Positions 9,134 to 16,964 of a stretch of DNA of 64,000 bases are shown piece by piece. The position numbers were made by a program, and so were the translations under genes. A model generated the notes under the pieces. It saw only the letters and a list, made by a program, of their open reading frames with translations, had not been told where the DNA came from and searched no databases. The DNA comes from B18-G4 sp032250805 (GTDB lineage: Bacteria > Bacteroidota > Bacteroidia > Bacteroidales > B18-G4): contig JAVVEM010000013.1 in the NCBI GenBank assembly GCA_032250805.1, positions 10,078-74,077 of the forward strand, given 5' to 3'. Each line of letters opens with the position of its first letter. Positions within the stretch are counted from its first letter, which is position 1.

Positions 9134-9772
9134 CTATTTATATTTTTTGCCGAGGTAATCGGCAATGCCATTGCTGCTCTTGGTCACACCTTCATCGCCC
9201 TTATGCCAGTCGGCAGGGCATACCTGCCCGTGTTCTTCAAAAAACTGAAGGGCATCGACGGTTCGCAGCGCTTCTTCAACACTTCTTCCCAGCGGATCGT
9301 CATTCACCACCTGGTGACGCACAACTCCCTGTTTATCGATCAAAAAGAGGCCACGGTAAGCAACGGGTTCGCCTTCAAATTCCATCTCACCATCCTCATT
9401 GTAGTCGTATTCTCCGGCCAATACATCATAGTTCTCCGAAATGGTTTTTGAAAGATCGGAAACAAGTGGGAAAGTTACGCCCTTGATGCCACCATTTTTT
9501 ACATCGGTGTTGAGCCATGCCCAGTGCGAGTGATGCGAATCAGTTGAACAACCAACCACAGCAACGTTACGCTTCTCGAATTCTTCGAGTTTTTCCTGGA
9601 AAGCCAGGATCTCGGTCGGACAAACAAAAGTAAAGTCGAGAGGGTAAAAGAAGAAAATTACATGCTTCTTTCCAATATACTGGTCAAGAGAAAATTTTTC
9701 AACAAACTCGCCCCCATTCACAACTGCAGTTGCTTCGAAGAGGGGGGCTTTTTTTCCAACTAAAACTGACAT
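9134..9772 (-). CDS. Typical 2-Cys peroxiredoxin (AhpC/Prx family)
   Basis: Cytoplasmic thiol peroxidase of 212 residues that reduces hydrogen peroxide and organic peroxides. The peroxidatic Cys51 lies in DFTFVCPTE and the resolving Cys at about 185 lies in GQVCPADW, so the dimer forms an intersubunit disulfide recycled by thioredoxin or an AhpF-type reductase. Length and C-terminal region match the PrxI/BAS1 branch rather than short AhpC. No AhpF gene is adjacent. It converges on the GH92 gene with only 20 bases between stops and has its own promoter-like box upstream. The family call is secure; the symbol ahpC is commonly used but not certain. Confidence 0.93.
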   Translation of the reverse strand: MSVLVGKKAPLFEATAVVNGGEFVEKFSLDQYIGKKHVIFFFYPLDFTFVCPTEILAFQEKLEEFEKRNVAVVGCSTDSHHSHWAWLNTDVKNGGIKGVTFPLVSDLSKTISENYDVLAGEYDYNEDGEMEFEGEPVAYRGLFLIDKQGVVRHQVVNDDPLGRSVEEALRTVDALQFFEEHGQVCPADWHKGDEGVTKSSNGIADYLGKKYK

Positions 9773-9806
9773 AATTTATTCGTTTAATTAAGGGTTTATT
9801 TTTTTG

Positions 9807-9814
9807 CAAATATA
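9807..9814 (-). promoter_or_regulatory. Bacteroidota -7 box for the peroxiredoxin gene
   Basis: On the minus strand this reads TATATTTG, an exact match to TAnnTTTG, about 34 bases before the peroxiredoxin ATG. No clear TTG stands at the -33 position (TTC instead), which fits an activator-dependent promoter. Farther upstream, 9853-9865 is a palindrome GATTGA-T-TCAATC that could bind a regulator. Motif seen; regulation inferred. Confidence 0.45.
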
Positions 9815-9885
9815 TTGAATAATATCTTATTTAGAAAGGGTATAATTAATTTGATTGATTCAATCCATCAGACCCCCTGAGTTTA

Positions 9886-10296
9886 TTATTTATTCCTTAC
9901 CATCATACCACCAAGCCAGGCCATGGGGATATAGGCAAAAATAAGGTCGAGGGTGTTGAACCATAGCGGCGACGGAAGCATAAATACATTAATTATGCCT
10001 CCCACCAGGAAAAAGACACCAACCACCATAGCGATCGTCATTTTTTGCTTTGCTGCGATCAGGGCGGCGATGAGGCCTCCTGTCAGGGTGCCCAGGGCAT
10101 GTGCAAGGAATGGGAAAACAAAATGCTTCGGGCCAAATAAATGCATTCCCGACTTCAGGCCGTCCATGCTGCTGGTATCCACGCCTTCGGGGGGTGGAAT
10201 AATGAAACCGCTGATCATGATCAAGCCCATATTTACGACACTCCCGGCTATGATCCCCGCAATGATCGCCAATACATTTCTGATAATTGGATTCAT
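9886..10296 (-). CDS. Small conserved membrane protein, four helices
   Basis: A 136-residue hydrophobic protein with four predicted membrane helices: residues about 5-30, a loop containing PPPEGVDTSS, 55-80, 88-108 and 112-132. It has no signal peptide beyond the first helix and no catalytic motif I can recognise. Small proteins of this layout are widespread in Bacteroidota as hypothetical membrane proteins. It is a single gene: the next gene upstream (TolC-like) ends 134 bases away and the peroxiredoxin gene starts 113 bases downstream. Its own promoter carries a large inverted repeat (10318-10350), so expression is probably tightly controlled. Function unknown. Confidence 0.75.
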   Translation of the reverse strand: MNPIIRNVLAIIAGIIAGSVVNMGLIMISGFIIPPPEGVDTSSMDGLKSGMHLFGPKHFVFPFLAHALGTLTGGLIAALIAAKQKMTIAMVVGVFFLVGGIINVFMLPSPLWFNTLDLIFAYIPMAWLGGMMVRNK

Positions 10297-10317
10297 AAGA
10301 TGACATATTTTATGTTG

Positions 10318-10354
10318 TTCGCATCAAATATAAGGCATTCGTGATGCGAATCAA
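10318..10354 (-). promoter_or_regulatory. Promoter with overlapping inverted-repeat operator
   Basis: On the minus strand a TTG (10354-10352) is followed after 19 bases by TATATTTG (10332-10325), a full Bacteroidota sigma promoter 29 bases before the membrane-protein ATG. A perfect 9-bp inverted repeat, TTCGCATCA (10318-10326) and TGATGCGAA (10342-10350), overlaps the -7 box on one side and abuts the -33 box on the other. A second, nested palindrome, ATTCG-TGATG-CGAAT, spans 10337-10351. This is the geometry of a repressor operator. No candidate repressor gene is adjacent. Confidence 0.6.
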
Positions 10355-10430
10355 AGCATTTCATGATAAGCTGCTGACAAAAGAAAGGTAAAATCTGAAG
10401 AAATTAAAAAGAGTTTCCGCGTTGAATATG

Positions 10431-11951
10431 CTACATTGTTTCATTAATGTTGAACAATATCGGGCGGTCTTCCTTAAAATCATAAAGTGTTTCTTTCCTG
10501 ATCTGGTAGTAGTTGCGCCAGTATGACCGCATGGCCTGGTAGTAGCCTTTTTTTGCATTGTCGGTGTCGATCTGCGCATTGTTAAGTTCAAGCACATCAT
10601 TTACCTGTCCGATCATATATCGTTTCTGTGTAACATCAAAACGCTTATGGGCAACGGTATCGGCTTTGGCTGCGATACGCAGCTGGTTTTCCTGCATGTT
10701 GAACTGCATCACTTCGAGGTAAATGTTTTGCTCAAAATCAATTTCTTCCTGTTCAACAGAGGTAAATACAAGTTCTTCCTGCGATTGTGCAAGTTTAATC
10801 TGCCCGCGTGCCGAACCCCAGTCGAGGATGGGTAACCTGAAGCCCAGGCTCATCTGCTGCTGATCTTCGGGTTGGGTATACGCTGCCGGAATGGTCGATC
10901 CCTGCTGTGCCAGTCCAAAGCGTGCCGTAAGGTCCGCATCGAATCGTCCGTTCATTTTTGCTGCATTTACAGCACTTTGCGCCTGCAGCCTGCGCTGTTC
11001 AAAATCAAGTGAGGTAGAAGAATTGTACCGCGCTTCTTCTATGGCCTTATCGGCTCTGATGGTAAAAAAGTCATCTACAATGGGCGGGATGAGCTCAATG
11101 CGAACATCATCCTTAATGCGAAGGTATGATTTGAGTCTGAACAGGTTATTTTCAAGTTCAAGCTCTGATTGCTCAACCGCTGCTTCGGCTTTAAGGTAGT
11201 TCAACTCAAGTTGCAGCAAGTCGTTTTCTGCGATCTTACCAAGTTGATAACGCCCCTCGGCGATCCTGAAAAGGGTGTCGTAATTAAACATGTTCTTCAC
11301 CGCAATCTGCATATCAATCTGGGCCTGAAGCAGGTTGAAAAAATAATTGGTAGCAGTTATCGATACCTGTTCAACATCTTCAAGGTATTTCCGCTTAGCC
11401 AATTCGTATTTCATGGGTTCAATATGCCTGTCCCATTTGTAGGGATTGTATTTGAATATGGGCTGAACATACTCAATGTTTACAATTTCTGCAGCAAAAG
11501 GATTATTCAGGGGCGAGCCGGTAAAATTATCATAATAGTTAAGCCTGCTGTTCAATGAAATGGTCCCGCCGGTCAATCCGATGCGCTGGCCAATCGAAAG
11601 CCTGGCATTTGCTCCTCCCTGGTCGAGGGGCCTGAATTCGACACTTCCGTCGGGTTGCTGAACCGGCGATATCGACCGGTCATAAACCGGGGCAGTCCCG
11701 TCGAGGGTAAGCCCGGGAAGGTAATCAGCCTTGAATGAACGAAATTCCCAGTAACTGGCCCTGAAACGATGTTTGGCGATGAGTGCATCCGGCGATTGCT
11801 GATGGGCGATGTAGATCACATCATCGAGCGAAAGATAATTGGTGCTGTCGTTCTGCGTAACTGCCGGAGTAAAAATGATGGAACTAAAAAAGGCGACCAC
11901 AAATAATGTTCGTTTGCCTCTCATTATCTTGTTCATATAATTATTATTCAT
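10431..11951 (-). CDS. TolC-family outer-membrane efflux protein
   Basis: Outer-membrane channel of the TolC/OEP family, about 506 residues, with two OEP repeats made of long heptad-rich helices (for example AEGRYQLGKIAENDLLQLEL and QKRYMIGQVNDVLELNNAQ). The N-terminal hydrophobic segment RTLFVVAFFSSIIFTPAVTQ is the signal peptide. The ATG at 11951 overlaps the stop of the upstream permease gene by 8 bases, showing translational coupling; 11936 is another possible start. It provides the outer-membrane exit for the MacB-like permease. Neither an adaptor (membrane fusion protein) nor an ABC ATPase is encoded here, so those parts must come from elsewhere, possibly the adaptor at 36759-38210. Confidence 0.9.
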   Translation of the reverse strand: MNNNYMNKIMRGKRTLFVVAFFSSIIFTPAVTQNDSTNYLSLDDVIYIAHQQSPDALIAKHRFRASYWEFRSFKADYLPGLTLDGTAPVYDRSISPVQQPDGSVEFRPLDQGGANARLSIGQRIGLTGGTISLNSRLNYYDNFTGSPLNNPFAAEIVNIEYVQPIFKYNPYKWDRHIEPMKYELAKRKYLEDVEQVSITATNYFFNLLQAQIDMQIAVKNMFNYDTLFRIAEGRYQLGKIAENDLLQLELNYLKAEAAVEQSELELENNLFRLKSYLRIKDDVRIELIPPIVDDFFTIRADKAIEEARYNSSTSLDFEQRRLQAQSAVNAAKMNGRFDADLTARFGLAQQGSTIPAAYTQPEDQQQMSLGFRLPILDWGSARGQIKLAQSQEELVFTSVEQEEIDFEQNIYLEVMQFNMQENQLRIAAKADTVAHKRFDVTQKRYMIGQVNDVLELNNAQIDTDNAKKGYYQAMRSYWRNYYQIRKETLYDFKEDRPILFNINETM

Positions 11952-13305
11952 GACGGAGTGATTCAACTGGATTCTGGTTTGCTGCCTTGCGCGAGGGCAT
12001 ATATCCAAAAGTAATGCCAATGGCAGCCGAAACGCCAAAGGATACTACAATAGAAAGTAATGAAATGATGGTGAGGATACCGGTAAATTCTGTTATGAGC
12101 TTGGCAAAGGTCACACCCAGTATGATCCCGATAAATCCTCCCGTGATGCTGATCAAGGTTGCTTCGGTAAGAAATTGTGCAATGATGTCGCGTCGTGTGG
12201 CTCCCGTAGCGCGACGCACACCGATCTCACGGATGCGTTCCATCACAGAGGCAAGCATGATGTTCATAATGCCAATGCCTCCTACAAGCAGTGAAATGCT
12301 CGCAATTACGCCCAAAACAATGTTAAAGATGTCTTTTGTGCGCTGTTCCTGCTTGAGCAGAAGCTCCGGAACAGTAATTTCAAAATCAGGGATCTCTTCG
12401 TGCCTTCTCAGCATCATCTTTTTTAGCAGGCTTGTGGTCGCATTCAGGTTCTCACTTTTATCAACCTGTACAACAATTTTGTCAAGCTGGTTTTTATTGG
12501 TTTCTTCATTCGATCCTCCACTGAAAGTAGATGAAACAACTGCGCCATGCCTGACCACGACCTCCCCGCCACCGCCTCCTCCAATATCGCGCTTGTCGAT
12601 CACCGAACGGTCTTTATAGCGCAATAATACAGTTTGCAGAGGAGCATAGATGTTGTTGTTGTAATCGCTGATGCCAAGATCCTCAGAGGTGCCTGCGGCC
12701 ATTTTCATGCTCTCCAGTATCCCTACAACTTTCAACCAGATATTTCCGCATTTGATATATTTTCCTATGGGATTTTCGGCAGGAAAGAAACGTGATTTAA
12801 TGGTGGGTCCGATAATGCATACCGGACTGCCGTTTTGCAGCTGGATGTCATTGAACATCTCACCATCCTGCAGGGGCAGGCTGTAAACATGAAAAAAATC
12901 AGGTGTAACTCCTTTCAGTGTGGCTTTTTTCCGTATACCGCTGTTAATGATATAAGTTTCGTATGAAACTTCGGGGCTTACCCGCATAACTGTGGGAATG
13001 ATTTCGGCAATGCTCCGGGCATCCTTCAGGGTAAGCCCGGGCGAATATTTTCCCTTCATCGATTTTCCTTCATCCTCATTTGAGCTGGCAGCCGAGTTAT
13101 CAAGTATGGGAGTGATCATGATGTTATTTACGCCAACCATCTTGATCTGTTCCAGGATCTCCTGTCGTGCACCATTGCCAATTGCCATCATTGCAATCAC
13201 CGCGGCAACTCCGAAAATTATACCAAGAGCAGTGAGTATCGACCGGAACTTATTTGCAAGAACGGCATCAATGGCTATGTTCAGAATGTGGTAATATCTT
13301 TCCAA
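11944..13305 (-). CDS. MacB-like ABC transporter permease (FtsX fold)
   Basis: Inner-membrane permease of the MacB/LolC type, 453 residues: one N-terminal helix (about 20-42, LTALGIIFGVAAVIAMMAIG), a large periplasmic MacB_PCD domain, and a C-terminal FtsX domain with three helices in about 325-445 that includes the conserved ERIREIGVRRATGAT loop. A glycine run (GGGGGGE) and an acidic stretch lie in the periplasmic part. Unlike E. coli MacB, no ATPase domain is fused and none is encoded next door. The downstream TolC gene overlaps it and a membrane LytTR regulator gene lies just upstream in the same direction. Probable substrates are peptides, lipids or drugs; none can be named from sequence. 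Confidence 0.9.
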   Translation of the reverse strand: MERYYHILNIAIDAVLANKFRSILTALGIIFGVAAVIAMMAIGNGARQEILEQIKMVGVNNIMITPILDNSAASSNEDEGKSMKGKYSPGLTLKDARSIAEIIPTVMRVSPEVSYETYIINSGIRKKATLKGVTPDFFHVYSLPLQDGEMFNDIQLQNGSPVCIIGPTIKSRFFPAENPIGKYIKCGNIWLKVVGILESMKMAAGTSEDLGISDYNNNIYAPLQTVLLRYKDRSVIDKRDIGGGGGGEVVVRHGAVVSSTFSGGSNEETNKNQLDKIVVQVDKSENLNATTSLLKKMMLRRHEEIPDFEITVPELLLKQEQRTKDIFNIVLGVIASISLLVGGIGIMNIMLASVMERIREIGVRRATGATRRDIIAQFLTEATLISITGGFIGIILGVTFAKLITEFTGILTIISLLSIVVSFGVSAAIGITFGYMPSRKAANQNPVESLRHE

Positions 13306-13364
13306 GATCAGTGTTTTATTTTCTCTTATAAACGCCTTAAAGCAGGCTTAATTATGAATGATTG

Positions 13365-13403
13365 CAAATTTAGGTAATTATTCGTAAGACTGAATACATT
13401 CAG
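13365..13403 (-). promoter_or_regulatory. Promoter and palindrome before the MacB/TolC pair
   Basis: The minus strand reads TAAATTTG at 13372-13365, matching the Bacteroidota -7 box, 60 bases before the permease start. The -33 region has no TTG. Instead a perfect palindrome, CTGAAT-AC-ATTCAG (13390-13403), occupies it. A regulator bound there could recruit or block RNA polymerase. It lies between the LytTR gene and the permease gene, so the export pair may be separately controlled. Confidence 0.45.
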
Positions 13404-13418
13404 GATGGTTTAATTTTA

Positions 13419-14285
13419 TTATGCTGAATTGCCGGGTGCCATTTCCGCGAATGATTGTATGATACGCTCCACATATGTTTTTGATACCAGCAGTGATAAT
13501 GATGGCTCGATTCCAAGCTCCAGATGAAGACCGTCTTTTTCTTTACGAATGATCCTGACTTTATCGAGGTTTACCATATATGAGCGGTGGCAGCGAACAA
13601 TGTTCAGGTCTTCAAACTGTGTTTCGTAGGAACGCAGGGTGTTGCGCACCATGAATTTCTTTACTTTACTGCCTTGAAGATAGTGTATGGTAACGTAGTT
13701 GTCGGCTGCTTCAAGGTACAGCAGATCTTCATGTTTCAGGCTCAGGCGCAGGGTCCCTTTTTCATCCCTGAAGGGGATCATCACGCTGTTGTGGGTTTCG
13801 GCCGGTAATTTATGCTCTTCGAGTTTCTCGAGTTTTGCCGATTTATCCTGCCACGAAAAGAAAAGCCAGAGTATTGTATAGGGCAAAAGAATAACCAATG
13901 AAGTGTTTTTCATGCTGATGCTTGCTATCTCCATAAAGTCGCGCTCATCAGCAAGTATAAACTTCACATAAATGGAATAAACAAAAGCCATAACCAGTAT
14001 CTCGATAAATACCCAAAGAATATACCTCCAGTAATTTAACTGTTTTACGCGGCTGTAATGGTACATGACCATTCTGCTCACCACAACCACCAGCATACCT
14101 GTGAGGATCACAAAACTTGAATAGAGAAATAGCCTGATCCCTGTTAGTTCCAGGTAGAGGTCTACCCTGAAAGGATCATAAATATTGATAAAAGCAAGTG
14201 CAAATACTGCAGTAAAGATCACGAGTCGGATAAGATTGCCCTTTCGCGTAAGATAGTCGGGAATGGCTTTTTCGTAAAATTGCAT
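13419..14285 (-). CDS. Membrane-anchored LytTR DNA-binding regulator
   Basis: Transcription regulator of 288 residues with four N-terminal membrane helices (about 20-40, 47-70, 84-108, 120-145), a short linker (LEKLEEHK) and a C-terminal LytTR DNA-binding domain (about 175-280) with the family motifs LLYLEAADNYVTIHY and VRCHRSYMVNLDKV. It has no receiver or kinase domain, so the membrane part itself may sense a signal such as a lipid or peptide, as in other one-component membrane LytTR proteins. It precedes a MacB-like permease and TolC and is divergent from an alpha/beta hydrolase gene. Its own promoter and nearby direct repeats suggest autoregulation. The domain call is certain; the signal is unknown. 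Confidence 0.88.
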   Translation of the reverse strand: MQFYEKAIPDYLTRKGNLIRLVIFTAVFALAFINIYDPFRVDLYLELTGIRLFLYSSFVILTGMLVVVVSRMVMYHYSRVKQLNYWRYILWVFIEILVMAFVYSIYVKFILADERDFMEIASISMKNTSLVILLPYTILWLFFSWQDKSAKLEKLEEHKLPAETHNSVMIPFRDEKGTLRLSLKHEDLLYLEAADNYVTIHYLQGSKVKKFMVRNTLRSYETQFEDLNIVRCHRSYMVNLDKVRIIRKEKDGLHLELGIEPSLSLLVSKTYVERIIQSFAEMAPGNSA

Positions 14286-14319
14286 GAAGGCAGTATTAAG
14301 GTATTGGTTAATTCCTCAG

Positions 14320-14349
14320 CAAAACTAATGTAATTTTAAGCCATTTCAA
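14320..14349 (-). promoter_or_regulatory. Promoter of the LytTR gene
   Basis: On the minus strand TTG (14349-14347) is followed by exactly 19 bases and then TAGTTTTG (14327-14320), matching the Bacteroidota TTTG-N19-TAnnTTTG consensus at both boxes. The ATG lies 34 bases downstream at 14285. Confidence 0.65.
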
Positions 14350-14378
14350 ATCAATATTTTCATTTTTAAAAATCTGAG

Positions 14379-14429
14379 TTCACCCCTGTATTTTGATTTT
14401 CACCCCGTATATTATCATTTAGTCACCCG
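14379..14429. repeat. Three TCACCC direct repeats, candidate LytTR operator
   Basis: TTCACCCC begins at 14379 and again at 14399, and GTCACCCG begins at 14422. The steps of 20 and 23 bases are about two helical turns, and the bases after each repeat stay T/A-rich (GTATTTT, GTATATT, ATTTCG). LytTR proteins usually bind pairs of direct repeats on one face of the helix. The array lies about 30 bases upstream of the LytTR -33 box and 75 bases before the divergent hydrolase gene, a position suited to activation of either. Repeats are seen; the protein that binds is inferred. Confidence 0.5.
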
Positions 14430-14503
14430 ATTTCGGCCTGCATACCAATTATTTGACAATATTGATTTGACTTTCAGAATTTTGTAAAAAATAAATTTAT
14501 CTG

Positions 14504-15697
14504 ATGAACGGTTATACGGCATACCATAAAATACTGGCGCAGGCATTTTCGCTTGAAAAGGATGTTTCCGGGATATCAGATACGGGCATAGGATATAAAA
14601 CCTTTTCGTTTAGTTCGAAGTCAATTGATCACCTGCCGGTTTCGCGCGAGCTATCCCCGAATGAAAAAAAATTCCTCAGTGGAATGCCCGACAATGAGAT
14701 CAGGGAAAACATTGAATTTCGTTATCCGGTATTTCTTCCTGAAGGGAAAACGCAAATGGATAAGGTGATTATTTTGCTGCATGGATTAAACGAAAAAAGC
14801 TGGAAAAAGTATCTTCCCTGGGCACGCGAACTTGTTTTGCGTACCGGTCAGGCAGTACTTATGTTTCCGATAAGTTTTCACATGAACCGCACACCTGCCG
14901 ATTGGACAAACGTGCGCAGCATGGATATACTCAGCCGGCAACGCAGGACCAGATATACAGAGCAGTCGTGCACCAGCTTTGCCAATGCCGCTATTAGTGA
15001 ACGGCTCGACAATATGCCTGAACGCTTTGCGCTTTCAGGATATCAGAGTGTAATGGATCTCCTTAATTTGGTAAATCATATCAGCTCCGGTAAACACCCT
15101 GTATTCAAAGAAGGTTCTGAGATCCACTTCTTTGGGTATTCTATCGGAGCTTTTTTGGCCCAGGTATTGATGATCGCAAATCCCAATGGTGTTTTTAACC
15201 AGTCGAGGTTTGTGCTTTTTGCCGGTGGAACAGTATTCAGCCATATTAACGGCACATCAAAGTTCATTATCGATCAACAGGCCTTCACACAGCTGCGAAA
15301 GTATTACTTAAATCACAACTCCTGGCGCAGCCGTACGCTTCGTGCATATGTTGAGGTGATGCAGGTGAAAAATATTGCGCGGGCTTTCATGGCCATGCTT
15401 TCGCCTGAATATTTTAAGGGCATGCGCGAAAAGACCTTTAACCAATTCAGGGATCAGATGTTGGTTATGGCAATGAAAAACGACAAGGTGTTCCCGGCCG
15501 ATGATATCTTTATGAATTTTAAAAATTCAGGAGTGAAGGTTAACCTGCTCGATCCGCCATACCGTTATTCGCACGAAACTCCTTTCCCTGTCAGTGCCGA
15601 TGAGCAAAAAGCGGCACAGGTCGATAAGTGGTTCGACATGGTTTTTACCGAGGCAGGCGACTTTTTGAGGAAATATAGTATCTACGGTTTTGAATGA
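14504..15697 (+). CDS. Alpha/beta hydrolase-fold protein (Bacteroidota DUF6051-like)
   Basis: A 397-residue cytoplasmic protein with an alpha/beta hydrolase core: an oxyanion-type HGLNEKSW segment after the strand VIILLHG, the nucleophile elbow FFGYSIGAF (GxSxG), an Asp in MKNDKVFPADD and a His in RYSHETPFP, giving a complete candidate triad. No signal peptide is present. The 80-residue N-terminal extension and the long middle section resemble a Bacteroidota family of unknown function that I recall as DUF6051; that number is from memory. The gene is divergent from the membrane LytTR regulator and shares its upstream region, so it may belong to the same response. Substrate unknown; esterase or lipase activity is plausible. 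Confidence 0.7.
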   Translation: MNGYTAYHKILAQAFSLEKDVSGISDTGIGYKTFSFSSKSIDHLPVSRELSPNEKKFLSGMPDNEIRENIEFRYPVFLPEGKTQMDKVIILLHGLNEKSWKKYLPWARELVLRTGQAVLMFPISFHMNRTPADWTNVRSMDILSRQRRTRYTEQSCTSFANAAISERLDNMPERFALSGYQSVMDLLNLVNHISSGKHPVFKEGSEIHFFGYSIGAFLAQVLMIANPNGVFNQSRFVLFAGGTVFSHINGTSKFIIDQQAFTQLRKYYLNHNSWRSRTLRAYVEVMQVKNIARAFMAMLSPEYFKGMREKTFNQFRDQMLVMAMKNDKVFPADDIFMNFKNSGVKVNLLDPPYRYSHETPFPVSADEQKAAQVDKWFDMVFTEAGDFLRKYSIYGFE

Positions 15698-15795
15698 TCC
15701 GCAACAGCATTAACTTTGCCACACTTTCTTTGGGGCCTATCCCGGCACAGCGGTAAATAAAAACCTGAAACCCTGTTACTAATTATAGGGAAAAT

Positions 15796-16095
15796 CTACT
15801 TTTCTTCATCAACAATTAAATAAATATCCTCATTGTCGCGCTTCATGAGGTATTTTTCACGGCCGAATTTTTCAAGGGTAAGGGTGTCGGTGATAAGCTC
15901 ACGGGTAGCTTGCCGATCTTTTTCTATTTGCGTGAGGTAATATTCTTTTTCCTGTTTTAGTTCTTTCAGCGTACGGTTCAGCCGCACCTGCCCGATGAAA
16001 TTATGGGGATCGAAAAATAACATCCACACAAGAAAAATGACGATAGTGTAAACATATTTGTTTTTAAGGCGATGGATGAAATTGTTTGTCGTCAT
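15796..16095 (-). CDS. FtsB/DivIC-like septum formation initiator
   Basis: Small bitopic division protein, 99 residues from the ATG at 16095; an in-frame ATG at 16131 would add an unlikely His-rich leader. One membrane helix (YVYTIVIFLVWMLFF) is followed by a coiled coil (QVRLNRTLKELKQEKEYYLTQ) and the family's C-terminal segment with FGREKYLMK and DIYLIV. It should join the FtsL/FtsQ-type complex that activates septal cell-wall synthesis. In Bacteroidota such genes are usually annotated as septum formation initiator. It is last in a minus-strand row after a methyltransferase gene, 82 bases away, with no functional link evident. Confidence 0.85.
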   Translation of the reverse strand: MTTNNFIHRLKNKYVYTIVIFLVWMLFFDPHNFIGQVRLNRTLKELKQEKEYYLTQIEKDRQATRELITDTLTLEKFGREKYLMKRDNEDIYLIVDEEK

Positions 16096-16177
16096 GCTGC
16101 AAAAATAAGGATTGTCATGGTGCGAAAACATTGTGTTGTTTAATTCTTTTCATCAATAGATTGTTGATAAGATTGGT

Positions 16178-16924
16178 TTAATTTTTTAATGCCCGCACAA
16201 AATAATAATTGGTATCGGGGTAAAAATTGCGTTTTACCGATGTAAATCCCGATTCATGCAGGGCGGGTTTTAATTGGGCATATCCAAGCGGAAAAAAATC
16301 GAACACAAATTTTTTATATTCCGTTGTTTTTATGTCAAGCGTGTCAACATGCATTTTACATACCGTGTTCCAACCTGTGAGGTCCCAGTAATAGCGTACC
16401 CGCATTTCCGATCCTTTTTTTCCGGCTTCAAATTCCTGCGGCTTCAGGTTATTTTCTGCAAAGGTCTTTTCCCAGTTGCGGATATCGAAACAGAAAGTGC
16501 CCCCATCGCAGAGGCTCCGGAAAATCCCGTTCAGTGATTGCGCCAGCATGTTCATGCCTTCCAGGTGAGAGAAAGAATTTCCGGGGCTCATAATGAACTG
16601 ATATTGCATGCCTGAATTTTCCGACAGCTCTTTCCATGAGCTACGGAAAAAATGTATCTTCACTTTTGCAAACTGCGCTTTTTCCCGGGCTTTTTCCAGC
16701 ATACTTTCGCTGATGTCGGAAGCATAAACCTTAAACCCCTGTCGGGCCAGCCATATGGCGTGATCGCCGGTGCCGCACGAGCAATCAAGCACTGCAGCAC
16801 CTTTTTTGAGGTTTTTCAGGATCTTTTGGGCTTTTATCCTGAAAAACAGGGCGCCATCGTCACCCTCCGAAAGATGGTCGTAAATTGATGCGATGTCGTT
16901 GTATTGCTGGCGTATACGCTTCAC
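16178..16924 (-). CDS. Class I SAM-dependent methyltransferase
   Basis: A 248-residue soluble methyltransferase. Motif I is VLDCSCGTGDHAIWLA, and the acidic residue of motif II is in VYASDISESML. The N-terminal RQQYNDIASIYDHL and the middle MSPGNSFSHLEG resemble glycine/sarcosine N-methyltransferase-like small-molecule enzymes. No membrane segment. It lies 40 bases after an HD-domain gene on the same strand, in a row led by the MOSC-Mog gene. Substrate unknown; other members of this fold methylate small metabolites, and nothing here ties it to molybdenum cofactor. Confidence 0.8.
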   Translation of the reverse strand: MKRIRQQYNDIASIYDHLSEGDDGALFFRIKAQKILKNLKKGAAVLDCSCGTGDHAIWLARQGFKVYASDISESMLEKAREKAQFAKVKIHFFRSSWKELSENSGMQYQFIMSPGNSFSHLEGMNMLAQSLNGIFRSLCDGGTFCFDIRNWEKTFAENNLKPQEFEAGKKGSEMRVRYYWDLTGWNTVCKMHVDTLDIKTTEYKKFVFDFFPLGYAQLKPALHESGFTSVKRNFYPDTNYYFVRALKN

Positions 16925-16964
16925 TTCTGAATGGATAATTTGTCATTTACGGTCTTCAGTTTTC

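Noticed and set aside
16100..16107. -7-like TATTTTTG before the DivIC-like gene
   Set aside because: It is 5 bases from the chosen ATG and lacks a -33 match; it would give a leaderless mRNA.
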